Positions 45,206-55,428 are shown, counted from the first letter of the stretch. The stretch: DNA of 64,000 bases from UBA5420 sp964485345 (GCA_964485345.1 CAZAJB010000002.1:16120-80119); one strand, 5' to 3'. A program made the numbers and translations. Notes: generated from the letters alone by a model not told the origin.

Positions 45206-45976
45206 ATGGTAGACTATGGGAAACTACAACGCGACATTTTTAAGGTGCTCGGAATCGATCTTACTGCCTACAAGGATCAGCAGATGCGAAGACGTATCAA
45301 CCAGTGGATCGAACGTCATCGACTCAACTCCTATGATCAGCTGGCTGCTACTCTCCTTAAGGATCCCGACCATCGTGAGAAGTTTAGGGACTATTTGACC
45401 ATTAACACCTCGAATTTTTTCCGAGATACTCGGGTTTTTGATATAATAAGAGACAAGGTGTTACCGGACATAAGCCAGCGCAATCGTCCTCGCATTTGGA
45501 GCGCCGGTGCTTCTATTGGGGCTGAAATCTACTCCATTGCCATCCTAATGCAAGAAGCAAAGTTCACTCCTGGCCTTTTGCTAGCCACTGACCTAGATGA
45601 GACGGTCCTAGAGAAGGCTCAGGCCGGCGAGTATCTTGCTAACCAGATTGCAGGAACCCCTCCTGAACACCTTGCGAAGTATTTTACAAAGAGAGGCAAC
45701 GACCGCTGGGTAATCCAGGCAGATATCAAGAAGCAAGTGACATTCAAGAAACATGATCTGTTGAGGGGCGCCTATGAGCGCAATTTTGATCTTATACTCT
45801 GCCGCAACGTTTTTATCTACTTCACCAGCGAGACGCAGCAGAAATTGATTGCCAATTTCGTTGAGTCGTTGAAACCCTTAGGTTTTTTCATCGTAGGATC
45901 AGCAGAACAGATTATGGACCCTGGAAAGTATGGTCTACGACGTGTTAGTTACTGCGTTTACCAGAAAGCTCTATAG
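45206..45976 (+). CDS. cheR: Chemoreceptor methyltransferase CheR
   Basis: Methylates receptor glutamates with S-adenosylmethionine. The small N-terminal domain is followed by NTSNFFRDTRVF, the SAM-binding RIWSAGASIGAEIYSIAI (usual form GCSxGxEPYS), and FDLILCRNVFIYF near the end. 256 residues. The A-S-I-G-A-E-I-Y variant of the SAM loop is slightly unusual but retains the acidic residue. Confidence 0.94.
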   Translation: MVDYGKLQRDIFKVLGIDLTAYKDQQMRRRINQWIERHRLNSYDQLAATLLKDPDHREKFRDYLTINTSNFFRDTRVFDIIRDKVLPDISQRNRPRIWSAGASIGAEIYSIAILMQEAKFTPGLLLATDLDETVLEKAQAGEYLANQIAGTPPEHLAKYFTKRGNDRWVIQADIKKQVTFKKHDLLRGAYERNFDLILCRNVFIYFTSETQQKLIANFVESLKPLGFFIVGSAEQIMDPGKYGLRRVSYCVYQKAL

Positions 45977-45984
45977 AGGGGGTG

Positions 45985-47970
45985 ATGGCTCTGGCGGGAA
46001 TTCAGGTACTAGGAGAAGGGAAGAACGTCGAAAAGGCTATTGAGAACGGATTGGCCAAAATGCAGGTAACGAGGGATCGTGTGGAGATAGAGGTGGTAGA
46101 AGAACCATCGAGAGTCCTCTTTGGTCTAAGGACGAGCCGAGCTGTAGTCCGTTTGACGCTTAAAGAACCTGAAAGGACCGAGGTAGAATCCGCCCATGCA
46201 GGTGTACTTAGCGTGAAGGGCGGCAAACTAGAGTATATTGCTCCAGATATCGTCAGTGAAACGGTGCCGAGAATTAGCTTTGGCAGCGAGTTTCATGTTC
46301 TATACCATGGTGAACCTAGAACGAGTGAAGTCAAGCTCACCGAGGGGCTGGACCCTTTAGAAATCCGGCTTCCTGCCCGTGTCGAGCCCGAGTTACATTA
46401 TGAGATCGTGGTAGATGCGAAGCAAACCAAGGCGCAATTGGTCTGGAAACGGAGCCCAGGCGTCACATACAGTCTCGCTGATCACAGGCCCACCAACGAC
46501 TTGAAACTCATCTTGGTGCAGACTATTCTGGATCCCCCTGCTCTCGGACTGAAAGACGTACTGGATCTGGTGCGAATTGAGGGTCTGACCTATGGTTTGC
46601 AGGTCCAGGGTTTGACAGAGGAAGCTCTGTCCGCCTCTGAGGGCTCCTATTTGATAGCTGCAGGGGAAGATCCCAAGCCTCCACGTCATCCTTCCATCAA
46701 ATATGTCTTCCAGGAAGGCGAAGCGACTATTGACGACGGTGCCCTTCGGATTGATCACTACGCAGTTCATGGCACTACGGGCGTTCAGGAGGGGGATATT
46801 CTGGCAATCAAGAACCCCGGAAAACGCGGTGAGGCCGGGGTTGATGTTTATGGAAAACCGATTGAAGGCGAGCCTCTCAAGCAGGTTAAACTCACGGTTG
46901 GTGACGGGGTTCGGCTGAGCGAGGACGGTCTACAGATAATAGCAACAGCATCTGGACTTCCATCGCTACAAGGTGGCGTCATTCGTGTTACAAGTGTCTT
47001 TGAGCTACCCGGTGATGCAGACGTATCTACGGGGAACATTACCATGGACGGTGACATCATCATCCGTGGAAGTGTCCAGGAGAGTGTTAAAGTACAAAGC
47101 AACACAGGAGTCATTGTAGTCAATGGACTGGTAAGCGGAGGCACACTCCGGACTAGTGGTTCCATTACTGTTCTTCGCAATGCAGTCCGTGCGCAGCTCC
47201 ACGCCGGGGGAGTATCTGTCATACAGATTCGTATCCTCAATTTGCTACGCAAAATCTCCAGCCAGCTCGAGACCCTGGAGATCGCTTACGAGGCCATTGT
47301 GAGCCAGGCTGACAATATCCCCTTTGAAAATCTCATTCGCCATCTGGTCGAACTTAAGTTCAGTACTTTGCCGAAGGACATCAAAGAACTAGCTGATGAA
47401 ATGGAGCGAATTAGAAAGGGTTCGGAGGAGGATAAACAGCAATATGCGAGCCTAGCCGAGACGATTAGCAACTGTTTGCTCGCGCAAGGTTCAGGGCTAT
47501 TGAGGGTTAATGATATCCAGGAGCTACATCGGTTGCGACAGGGTGTGGATGAGCAAATCGTCGAACTCCAGAGTCAGACTGCCGTTGAGGCCAATGTTAA
47601 GGTGGGCTATTTGCAGAACTCCAACGTGGAAGCCTCGGGCTCCGTGGAAGTTACAGGTAAAGGATGTTTTTATTCCACAGTGATGGCCGGAACGGGATTT
47701 AGGATTCCGGCGGGAGTCTTCCGCGGCGGAGAGGTCACCGTTCATGCTGGGAACATCGTAGCGAAGGAGTTAGGCGGACCCAAAGGTATCGCGACTACAG
47801 CGCAGGTTCTCCGAGCGGGAAACATCAGTGCAACGCTTGTCCACCCTAATGTCACTGTAGCAATTGGATCCCAGAGCTACAAATTCGACGAGCCATTCTC
47901 CATGATTAAGGTTTACTTGCAACAGAACATTCTCACTATCTCCAGCGGTTCCGTTAAAATCCATGGGTAA
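45985..47970 (+). CDS. FapA-family (DUF342) protein with N-terminal Jag domain
   Basis: A 662-residue cytoplasmic protein. The first 60 residues are a Jag_N domain (VLGEGKNVEKAIENGLAK ... RVLFGLRTSRAVVRLTL), followed by the DUF342 core with GVQEGDILAIKNPGKRGEAG, a right-handed beta-helix-like stretch (TMDGDIIIRGSVQE, ATGSVE-type repeats such as SNVEASGSVEVTGKG) and a coiled coil around residues 420-530. Family members are called FapA and are often linked to flagella or polar localisation; exact function is unresolved. Directly after cheR, six to nine bases apart. Confidence 0.85.
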   Translation: MALAGIQVLGEGKNVEKAIENGLAKMQVTRDRVEIEVVEEPSRVLFGLRTSRAVVRLTLKEPERTEVESAHAGVLSVKGGKLEYIAPDIVSETVPRISFGSEFHVLYHGEPRTSEVKLTEGLDPLEIRLPARVEPELHYEIVVDAKQTKAQLVWKRSPGVTYSLADHRPTNDLKLILVQTILDPPALGLKDVLDLVRIEGLTYGLQVQGLTEEALSASEGSYLIAAGEDPKPPRHPSIKYVFQEGEATIDDGALRIDHYAVHGTTGVQEGDILAIKNPGKRGEAGVDVYGKPIEGEPLKQVKLTVGDGVRLSEDGLQIIATASGLPSLQGGVIRVTSVFELPGDADVSTGNITMDGDIIIRGSVQESVKVQSNTGVIVVNGLVSGGTLRTSGSITVLRNAVRAQLHAGGVSVIQIRILNLLRKISSQLETLEIAYEAIVSQADNIPFENLIRHLVELKFSTLPKDIKELADEMERIRKGSEEDKQQYASLAETISNCLLAQGSGLLRVNDIQELHRLRQGVDEQIVELQSQTAVEANVKVGYLQNSNVEASGSVEVTGKGCFYSTVMAGTGFRIPAGVFRGGEVTVHAGNIVAKELGGPKGIATTAQVLRAGNISATLVHPNVTVAIGSQSYKFDEPFSMIKVYLQQNILTISSGSVKIHG

Positions 47971-47985
47971 AGGAGCAATACGTAC

Positions 47986-48516
47986 GTGGCATATTCTCAT
48001 ACCCGCCGTACCGTCTATCTGGGATTGGCTACCGGTCTGGCGCTGGGTTTGCACATTTTTGAAGCCATGATTCCTCTGCCAACAGATGTGATGATTCCAG
48101 GTGTTAAGCTTGGCTTGGCCAACATTATCACGCTCTATGTTGTCATGAACTTTGGCACGAAAGATGGCGTCGTGGTCTCGATCCTCCGTACCCTACTAGG
48201 CTCCCTTATGTCGGGGACCTTTATGACTGTCACGTTTTATTTTAGCTTTGCTGGGGGATTGATAAGTGCTATCGTTATGGGCCTCTTGTACCGATATGCA
48301 TCTAAGTCGTTGAGTATGATGGGAATCAGCCTTGTGGGTGCTGTCACCCATAACTTGGCGCAACTCTCTGTAGCAGCTCTGATCATTGACCAAAGCCTCA
48401 TTTTTGTCTACTTACCGGTCATGCTATTTGCTGCTCTACCCACAGGAGCCGTTGTGGGTCTGGTCGTAGGCAGGGTGAACAAACACATTTCCTTTCCCAA
48501 GCGTCCACGGCGCTAG
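47986..48516 (+). CDS. Gx transporter family membrane protein
   Basis: A 176-residue membrane protein of the family labelled heptaprenyl diphosphate synthase component I or Gx transporter (ECF S-component-like). About five hydrophobic segments; family pattern near the start is LGLATGLALGLHIFEAMIPL, then GVKLGLANIITLYVVMNFG and GAVTHNLAQLSVAALII. Substrate unknown; the name heptaprenyl diphosphate synthase component is historical. Its stop shares CTAG with the convergent gene's stop. Confidence 0.82.
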   Translation: MAYSHTRRTVYLGLATGLALGLHIFEAMIPLPTDVMIPGVKLGLANIITLYVVMNFGTKDGVVVSILRTLLGSLMSGTFMTVTFYFSFAGGLISAIVMGLLYRYASKSLSMMGISLVGAVTHNLAQLSVAALIIDQSLIFVYLPVMLFAALPTGAVVGLVVGRVNKHISFPKRPRR

Positions 48517-48893
48517 AGGATGTTTTTCAATGTGAGAATTTCCTGCTCATGAAGTTGTAGAAGCTGAATGTCCATCTCCACGATTTCTGCCAAAGTAGCT
48601 GCCTTCTCGTTGCTCTCGAGGAAAACCTTGAGTCGTGCAAGGTGGACTGTGATAACATCCAGATCCTGATTGTGGATGAAAGGATCCCAGTATTTTTTTT
48701 GCTTACGCCAGTTCTGATCGACTTGATTGTGAAGCTCTAGAGCTTCTTGCCACTGGTTGCTTCGCACCGCATCTTTGATAAGGTCCATGGTGTGGCAGAG
48801 GCGATCGGTGACTTTTAGGATAGACTGTTCTAGGGATAAACCGCCAACCACAATGACGCCCAAGACTATGAACATTACAATCCAGAGTTTCAT
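48513..48893 (-). CDS. DUF4363 family protein
   Basis: A 126-residue protein with an N-terminal membrane anchor (LWIVMFIVLGVIVVGGLSL) and an alpha-helical extracytoplasmic part (DRLCHTMDLIKDAVRSNQWQ ... ARLKVFLESNEKAATLAEI). Family DUF4363 commonly accompanies DUF421 genes, as here, eleven bases upstream on the same strand. Function unknown. The stop overlaps the convergent transporter gene by four bases. Confidence 0.82.
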   Translation of the reverse strand: MKLWIVMFIVLGVIVVGGLSLEQSILKVTDRLCHTMDLIKDAVRSNQWQEALELHNQVDQNWRKQKKYWDPFIHNQDLDVITVHLARLKVFLESNEKAATLAEIVEMDIQLLQLHEQEILTLKNIL

Positions 48894-48903
48894 ACGCAGC
48901 TCC

Positions 48904-49578
48904 TCACGATTCCTTTGGTTGGAAAAATAGATCGCCTGTAGTGTTTAGTGACGCAATAAGTACTTCACTCGGGCTCTTTATGCCGTGTTTTTCCAATTCC
49001 GTTCGCAGCCAAGCCTCACTGAGCGTAGACTTTTTTAGTTCCGATGTCATGACCTGACCATCCATAATGAGGACTAAGGGCAAGCCTTCGTAACGAGTTT
49101 CTACTTGGAGATCGAAAGGTGTGGCGGTCCTCTTCTGTGATTTAAGTAGGACGCTTAACTCCCCGCTGGTTTCTAAAATGGCAAACTCTATGTCCCCAAG
49201 ATTAAAGATGGACTTCAGTCGGAGCTGTTCCAAGAGTTCATCTAGGTTATAGCGAGCCTTGCGCATTTCCTTTTCTTGTATTACGCCATCGGCGATAATC
49301 ACACTGTATCGTCCATCCAGAAAGGATCGAAAAGCCACAGACCGCAAGCTGGCAATGCTAAAGGTCACTTGAATAAAGAGGAGGGTAGCAATGGCAATAA
49401 TCCCATTGATGAGAGGGATATTCCTGTCCTGCATGGGGATCACCGCTAATTCCGCAATCATAATTGCGATAACAAGCTCAAAGGGCTCGAGTTGGGCAAT
49501 CTGCCGTTTACCCATGAGCCTCATCGTGATGACGACCAGAATATATAGCAAGCCAGTACGGGCTACAGTAATCAGCAT
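48904..49578 (-). CDS. DUF421 (YetF-like) membrane protein
   Basis: A 224-residue protein with three N-terminal membrane segments (GLLYILVVITMRLMGK, FELVIAIMIAELAVIPM, IIAIATLLFIQVTFSI) and a cytoplasmic or extracytoplasmic C-terminal DUF421 domain with LDGRYSVIIADGVIQ and LPLVLIMDGQVM. Bacillus relatives (YetF, YdfS) are found in spore or cell membranes. Forms a two-gene unit with DUF4363; divergent from miaB. Confidence 0.85.
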   Translation of the reverse strand: MLITVARTGLLYILVVITMRLMGKRQIAQLEPFELVIAIMIAELAVIPMQDRNIPLINGIIAIATLLFIQVTFSIASLRSVAFRSFLDGRYSVIIADGVIQEKEMRKARYNLDELLEQLRLKSIFNLGDIEFAILETSGELSVLLKSQKRTATPFDLQVETRYEGLPLVLIMDGQVMTSELKKSTLSEAWLRTELEKHGIKSPSEVLIASLNTTGDLFFQPKES

Positions 49579-49650
49579 GAGGTTCCCCCTTTCCCCAATT
49601 ATGCCCTGAGTTCCTTTTTCGGATACCTAGAGTTTGCTGGCGATTCATAG

Positions 49651-49656
49651 TATAAT
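49651..49656 (+). promoter_or_regulatory. Possible -10 box of the miaB-mutS operon
   Basis: TATAAT 42 bases before the miaB start in the intergenic region divergent from DUF421. No good -35 at 16-18 bases: TAGAGT is the best available. Listed as a likely but incomplete sigma-A promoter. Confidence 0.4.
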
Positions 49657-49697
49657 AGGATAGTGCTTATCTAATTTTTACGAAGGAGTACCTGTTC

Positions 49698-51017
49698 ATG
49701 AAAGGATTTTACTTGAAAACCATGGGTTGCCAGATGAATGATCATGATTCCGAAGTGATCACGGGCATCCTGCTATCCTTGGGCTACCAGCCTCGCGCGA
49801 AGGTCGACGAGGCCGATTTGATTCTCTACAATACCTGCTGCGTGCGGGAGAACCCGGAGCGAAAGGTTTATGGACACATCTCTGCCTTCCGCCGCTTGAA
49901 GGAGAAAAATCCTGATTTGCTCATTGGTATCTGTGGTTGTATGCCCCAACAAAAACAGGAGCTGCAACAAATGCTCACGAAGCTCCCCCACGTTGACTTG
50001 ATTTTTGGCACCCATAATATTCATCGCCTGCCTGAGCTACTCGATCGGGCCTCCAGCGGCGAACGGGTGGTGGAGATATGGGATGAATCGCAGTACGAAG
50101 AGGGTCAGGACTTTAGAGACGATTTGCCTGTGCAGAGAAATGATGGTCTCAAGGCATTTGTCAATGTCATTTATGGTTGTACAAATTTCTGCACCTATTG
50201 TATCGTGCCCTATGTGCGGGGCAAGGAGCATAGCCGGACACCAGAAAAAATACGCGAAGACGTCCTAGGACTTGTCGCTGACGGATACAAGGAGATTACG
50301 CTTCTTGGACAGAATGTCAATGCCTACGGTAAGGATTTGAGCGAAGACACATCCTTTAGCGCCCTTCTGGCGGATCTGAACTCTATCGATGGTCTGGCTA
50401 GAATTCGCTTTACTACCAGTCATCCCCGGGATATGGGTCCTGAGCTCATTTCTGCCCTCGCCACATTGGACAAAGTCTGCGAGCACTTGCACCTACCCGT
50501 ACAAGCCGGAAGCACAAGTCTCTTGAGACGCATGAATCGCGGTTATACTCGTGAGTTTTACTTGGATTTGGTTGATCAAGTGCGCAGGGCGGTTCCTGGA
50601 ATTAGTCTGACTACAGATTTGATTGTGGGCTTTCCTGGTGAAACCGACGAAGACTTTCAAGCTACCCTTAGTCTGGTGCGAGAAGTAGGTTTCAGCTCTG
50701 CTTTTACCTTCATCTACTCACCGCGGGAAGGTACCCCTGCAGCTCGTTTACCGAATCAGATTCCCGAGGAGATCAAGAAGGAGCGTATTTACGAGCTCAT
50801 TCGGGTTCAAAATGCCATCAGCGACTCCCACATGCAGCTTCTGATCGGAACCGCTCAGGAACTCCTGGTCGAGGGACGTTCCAAAGATGGACTCATTGGC
50901 CGTACCCGCACAAATCGCCAGGTACATTTTACCGGCCCTGATGAGCTAGTGGGTTCACTGGTGTCCGTGGAGATCACGAACGCGAGTACGTGGAGTCTGC
51001 AAGGACGAATTTTGTAA
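49698..51017 (+). CDS. miaB: tRNA-2-methylthio-N6-dimethylallyladenosine synthase MiaB
   Basis: A radical-SAM methylthiotransferase that modifies i6A37 in tRNA. The N-terminal UPF0004 domain has Cys in TMGCQMNDHDSE, YNTCCVREN and GICGCMPQ (second iron-sulfur cluster); the radical SAM motif CTNFCTYCIVPYVRG follows; a TRAM domain ends the 439 residues. It acts on the product of MiaA, encoded four genes later. Confidence 0.96.
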   Translation: MKGFYLKTMGCQMNDHDSEVITGILLSLGYQPRAKVDEADLILYNTCCVRENPERKVYGHISAFRRLKEKNPDLLIGICGCMPQQKQELQQMLTKLPHVDLIFGTHNIHRLPELLDRASSGERVVEIWDESQYEEGQDFRDDLPVQRNDGLKAFVNVIYGCTNFCTYCIVPYVRGKEHSRTPEKIREDVLGLVADGYKEITLLGQNVNAYGKDLSEDTSFSALLADLNSIDGLARIRFTTSHPRDMGPELISALATLDKVCEHLHLPVQAGSTSLLRRMNRGYTREFYLDLVDQVRRAVPGISLTTDLIVGFPGETDEDFQATLSLVREVGFSSAFTFIYSPREGTPAARLPNQIPEEIKKERIYELIRVQNAISDSHMQLLIGTAQELLVEGRSKDGLIGRTRTNRQVHFTGPDELVGSLVSVEITNASTWSLQGRIL

Positions 51018-51031
51018 GGGAGTAGAGAAGC

Positions 51032-53638
51032 GTGAAACTTACACCAATGATGCAACAGTACTACCAGCTGAAAGAAGAGTACCCAGACAGCATCTTGTTT
51101 TTTCGGTTAGGCGATTTCTATGAGATGTTTGGGGACGATGCGAAGGTGGCATCTAAGGTGTTGGAAATTGCCTTAACCTCGCGGGAAGCGGGTCCCCAGG
51201 GACGTGTACCCATGTGTGGAATACCTCATCACGCGGCCGAGGGTTATTTGGAGAAGTTGGTGCGGAGCGGCTACCGAGTAGCCATCTGCGAACAACTCGA
51301 AGACCCTAGGGAAGCAAAAGGGGTGGTCAAGCGCGATGTTGTGCGAGTGATCACCCCCGGAACATTTATTCAAGGAACTCTTGCCGCTGAGGAAAACCAG
51401 TTCTTGGTAGCCGTTGTGGCAGAGTCCAAGATGATTGGTCTAGCATCCCTCGATATGTCCACCGGTGAATTCATGACGGTTTCTCTGGCGACCTGGGCGA
51501 GTCTCGAGAGCGAGCTAATACGGCTGCGACCTGCCGAAATCCTCGTGCTTGCCGATTGGCAGGGAATGGACGCGCTCAAGCTCCTATCTGACCATCTCGG
51601 GTCAATTGTAACCGAACTCGGGGCCAAGCAGGAGGGTCTAGCGAAGGCGAGTCAAGTCCTCCTCAATCACTTTGCTGTCTCGACTTTGAAGCCCCTTGGC
51701 TTGAGTAGTTTAGAGGAGATTTTGGCCGCCGCTTTGGCCCTTCAGTATGTGCAAGATACACAGCGCGGCGTCCTCGGTCACATACGAGAGGTGAGAAGCT
51801 ACCGCATAGAGCAGTACCTCCAAATTGATGGGCACAGCCGCGATAATCTTGAGTTGGTCAAGACGATTAGGGAGGGCAAAAAAACCGGCTCGCTCCTAGG
51901 CATCTTGGATTACACCGCGACTGGCATGGGAGCCCGCCTACTGCGTGTCTTTTTGGAGAAACCTCTGCTGGATCGAGGGGCGATTGAAGGGAGACATGAT
52001 GCAGTTGAGGCGCTGTTAGATCAGACTGCTCTCCGTCTCGACCTCTCCGCTAGGCTCGGCGAGATCTACGATTTGGAGCGGCTTCTTGGACGTCTAGCGA
52101 CGGGAAATGGTAACGCCAGAGATCTCAAGTCCTTGGCAACATCCCTAGAGCAAATCCCTGGTATTAGGGATCTTTTTGCAGAAGAGACCACCGATCTCTT
52201 GCAGAAGCTGGCCCAAGATCTCAATCCTCTTACAGAATTTACAAAGCTTGTTGGCAATGCTATCGTGGATGAGCCGGTCATAACGCTCCGGGACGGTAAC
52301 CTAATCCGTGACGGCTATAGTCCAGAACTGGACAAGTTACGCCAAGCCAGAAGTGGTGGCAAAGACTGGATACGAGATCTTGAAGTGGCCGAGCGCGAAC
52401 GGACCGGCATCAAGTCGCTAAAAGTAGGCTTCAACCGCGTGTTTGGCTACTACATTGAGGTAACGAATGCCAATAGTCACCTTGTCCCCGCAGAGTATCA
52501 ACGGAAGCAGACCCTCGCCAATGCGGAGCGTTACATAACCCCTGAGCTCAAAGAACATGAAGCCCTGGTCTTAGGGGCTGATGAACGGATCAAAGAGCTA
52601 GAATATGATCTCTTTCTTGAAATCAGGCAAAAGGTGCAGGACCACGTGGATTCCATCCAGAAAAATGCCCGGGTCCTTGCTTGCTTCGATGTCTTTCAAA
52701 GTCTAGCTGCATCCGCTGTCCGGCACAACTTTGTGCGGCCAACTATGTCCGATGATCGGGAACTGAGCATCAAACAAGGTCGCCATCCTGTGATTGAAGC
52801 CCTAGAGGGCAGTTTTGTGCCGAATGATGTGTCCTTTGATGAGAACCAACAGATTATTCTCCTCACAGGCCCAAATATGGCAGGAAAAAGCACCTATTTG
52901 CGGCAGATCGCACTGCTCGTGATCATGGCCCAAATGGGTAGTTTCATACCTGCGCAAGAGGCCACCATCGGCCTGGTAGACCGTATTTTCACACGTATAG
53001 GTGCCTCCGATGACCTGAGCACGGGACAAAGCACATTTATGGTAGAGTGCTCAGAGACGGCAGAGCTCTTGCTTCATGCCACTGAGCGTTCCCTGATTAT
53101 CCTTGATGAGCTGGGAAGGGGCACCAGTACCTTTGACGGAATGGCGATAGCCCAAGCCGTTATTGAGCATATCCATGCCAAAGTCAAGGCACGCACCCTG
53201 TTTTCAACGCATTTCCACGAGTTGACCAGTCTGGAGTACACTTTGAAGCGGTTGGTGAGCTATCGTGTAGAGGTGGAGGAAAAAGACGGGGACATCTATT
53301 TCTTGCACCGTGTTTCTAGGGGAAGTACCGATCGCAGCTATGGAATCAATGTGGCTCGTATGGCAGGTATGCCTCGTTCGGTTATTCGCCGCTCGTTGAA
53401 TCTCTTGGAGGAGCTCGAAACTGGCGGGAGAGGACCTAGACAACTCGACCTATTTAAGACGCTGGATTATGACACTTCCCACGTAGAGGCCACAAGTGAG
53501 GTGGCCGCTACCAGCGATTTTACTAAGGAGCTCTTGGCTCTGGACCTCAATAATCTCACGCCCCTAGAGGCATTGCAGACATTGGTTCTCTGGCAACAGA
53601 AAACCGCCAAGGAGGACGCAGGTCATGACGCAAATTAG
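51032..53638 (+). CDS. mutS: DNA mismatch repair protein MutS
   Basis: Recognises mismatches. Mismatch-binding domain with FFRLGDFYEMFGDDA (Phe-x-Glu type), connector, core, clamp, then ATPase: Walker A GPNMAGKSTYLRQ near residue 615, Walker B IILDELGRGTSTFDG and the helix-turn-helix region. The 868 residues are normal. GTG start. Coupled with mutL by a 14-base overlap. Confidence 0.97.
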   Translation: MKLTPMMQQYYQLKEEYPDSILFFRLGDFYEMFGDDAKVASKVLEIALTSREAGPQGRVPMCGIPHHAAEGYLEKLVRSGYRVAICEQLEDPREAKGVVKRDVVRVITPGTFIQGTLAAEENQFLVAVVAESKMIGLASLDMSTGEFMTVSLATWASLESELIRLRPAEILVLADWQGMDALKLLSDHLGSIVTELGAKQEGLAKASQVLLNHFAVSTLKPLGLSSLEEILAAALALQYVQDTQRGVLGHIREVRSYRIEQYLQIDGHSRDNLELVKTIREGKKTGSLLGILDYTATGMGARLLRVFLEKPLLDRGAIEGRHDAVEALLDQTALRLDLSARLGEIYDLERLLGRLATGNGNARDLKSLATSLEQIPGIRDLFAEETTDLLQKLAQDLNPLTEFTKLVGNAIVDEPVITLRDGNLIRDGYSPELDKLRQARSGGKDWIRDLEVAERERTGIKSLKVGFNRVFGYYIEVTNANSHLVPAEYQRKQTLANAERYITPELKEHEALVLGADERIKELEYDLFLEIRQKVQDHVDSIQKNARVLACFDVFQSLAASAVRHNFVRPTMSDDRELSIKQGRHPVIEALEGSFVPNDVSFDENQQIILLTGPNMAGKSTYLRQIALLVIMAQMGSFIPAQEATIGLVDRIFTRIGASDDLSTGQSTFMVECSETAELLLHATERSLIILDELGRGTSTFDGMAIAQAVIEHIHAKVKARTLFSTHFHELTSLEYTLKRLVSYRVEVEEKDGDIYFLHRVSRGSTDRSYGINVARMAGMPRSVIRRSLNLLEELETGGRGPRQLDLFKTLDYDTSHVEATSEVAATSDFTKELLALDLNNLTPLEALQTLVLWQQKTAKEDAGHDAN

Positions 53639-55415
53639 GGTATTATCTCCAGAAGTAGCGCACAAAATAGCTGCAGGTGAAGTAATCGAACGTCCCGCCT
53701 CATGCGTTAAAGAACTGGTGGAAAATTCTGTTGATGCTGGGGCGACACAGATTACAATCGAGATTAGGAATGGAGGACTCGACTATATTCGAGTCCAAGA
53801 CAATGGAGCGGGGATCGCCCAGAATGAACTGGAGTTAGCCTTTCAACCGCACGCTACAAGTAAAATAGCAAAGGCCGAGGACCTTTTTGCCCTGGCTACT
53901 CTCGGGTTTCGAGGCGAAGCCCTACCGAGTATGGCCAGTATTGCTCGGTTAACCCTGGCGTCGCGACCGATGGCGCAGAACAACGGATACCAGATTCGGC
54001 GAGACCAAGATAGATGGATTGTGGAGCCAATGGGTATGCCACCGGGGACGACGGTAGAAATCCGCGATCTTTTTCATAATGTTCCGGCCCGCTTAAAATT
54101 CCTCAAGTCGCCAGCGGCCGAAAGGAGGCAGGTATTAGATCTGAGTACCCGCCTAGCCCTGGCGCACCCGCACATTGCCCTCCTGATCATAGCTGAGGGG
54201 AAGACAGTCTTAGCTACTTCCGGTAGTGGCCGGCTCTTAGATGCTATTTTGATCGTCCAAGGAAAGAATGTCCAAAGCGAACTTATCAAGTTTGGCGAAC
54301 GTTTTGCCTGGGGAGAGGTGCAGGGATACCTGGGTTCACCCAGACTCGCGAAGGGTAATCGAGGCGGCCAAGTCTTTGTTATGAACGGCCGGGTGATCCA
54401 AAACCAAACAATGCGTGTAGCACTAGAGAAAGCCTATGATGGGCGCTTGGCCAGTCGGACATTTCCCTGGGCCATCCTCAATGTTGCACTCAACCCTGAA
54501 CTTGTGGACTGTAATGTGCACCCAGCAAAATCAGAGGTGCGTTTCGCCCAAGAACAGACTATGTTTAGCGATCTCCTCCATGCCGTCCGTTCAGCCCTAG
54601 CGAAGCAGAACTTAGCACCTACCCTAAGTAGTGGTGCGGCAAGTGGTGGTGCTGCCAAAAAAACGCCCCAGACTGTGCAAGCGCAACTTACGTGGAAACC
54701 GGAGACTTGGGAGCACATGGACGCAGTGCTAAGGAGCTATCGCGGTAAGCGAGAAAGCTCCACAGAGACGAGAGATGATCTGGTGGTCAAGGAGTCTCGA
54801 CCGGCGTATCAGCCGGAAGAATCTTCGAATCACGATGAAGCTCGCTTATTGTTGCGCACAGGCCGAATTCTAGGACAACTCCACCAAAGCTACATTCTGC
54901 TTGAGGTACCGCAGGGGCTCTGGATTTTGGATCAGCATATTGTGCATGAACGGATTCTCCTGGAAGAGCTTGAGGCCTCATGGGAGACATCCACAATTCA
55001 CGTGCAGCAGATCCTTCCGCAGCACTTGAGTTTTACCCCCAGCGAAACGGTTTTGGTGGAAGAAGCGTTACCCCTCTTGGCCGGCTTTGGACTTGAGCTC
55101 GAGTCCTTTGGTGGCAATAGCTTTCTTTTAAGAGCTGTCCCGAGTTCCTTGGCAGAGAGTGGTGGCAACTGGAAAGAGGAAATACTGGAAATTGCGGCTA
55201 CGTCGAAGAAGACGACCACCCAAAAGGAACAAGCCTTGATCACTCTAGCCTGCAAAGGAGCCGTCAAGGCTGGGCAATATCTTGATGAGCAGGAGATAAG
55301 GGCACTCTTGCATGCCCTAGCAAAAACTGCTAATCCCTTTACCTGTCCCCATGGCCGGCCCATTATTATTCGCTTCGAGAATCAGGAATTAATGCGGCGC
55401 TTTGGTCGCACGTAG
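53625..55415 (+). CDS. mutL: DNA mismatch repair protein MutL, endonuclease type
   Basis: The GHKL ATPase domain has AGEVIERPASCVKELVENS, DNGAGI and TLGFRGEALPSM. The C-terminal domain contains an endonuclease-type metal motif DQHIVHERILLEE (usual DQHA-x2-E-x4-E, Ala replaced by Ile) and FTCPHGRPIII, so it should nick DNA as in organisms without MutH. The middle linker is low in conservation. 596 residues. Confidence 0.95.
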   Translation: MTQIRVLSPEVAHKIAAGEVIERPASCVKELVENSVDAGATQITIEIRNGGLDYIRVQDNGAGIAQNELELAFQPHATSKIAKAEDLFALATLGFRGEALPSMASIARLTLASRPMAQNNGYQIRRDQDRWIVEPMGMPPGTTVEIRDLFHNVPARLKFLKSPAAERRQVLDLSTRLALAHPHIALLIIAEGKTVLATSGSGRLLDAILIVQGKNVQSELIKFGERFAWGEVQGYLGSPRLAKGNRGGQVFVMNGRVIQNQTMRVALEKAYDGRLASRTFPWAILNVALNPELVDCNVHPAKSEVRFAQEQTMFSDLLHAVRSALAKQNLAPTLSSGAASGGAAKKTPQTVQAQLTWKPETWEHMDAVLRSYRGKRESSTETRDDLVVKESRPAYQPEESSNHDEARLLLRTGRILGQLHQSYILLEVPQGLWILDQHIVHERILLEELEASWETSTIHVQQILPQHLSFTPSETVLVEEALPLLAGFGLELESFGGNSFLLRAVPSSLAESGGNWKEEILEIAATSKKTTTQKEQALITLACKGAVKAGQYLDEQEIRALLHALAKTANPFTCPHGRPIIIRFENQELMRRFGRT

Positions 55416-55428
55416 GAGTTGAAGTTTT

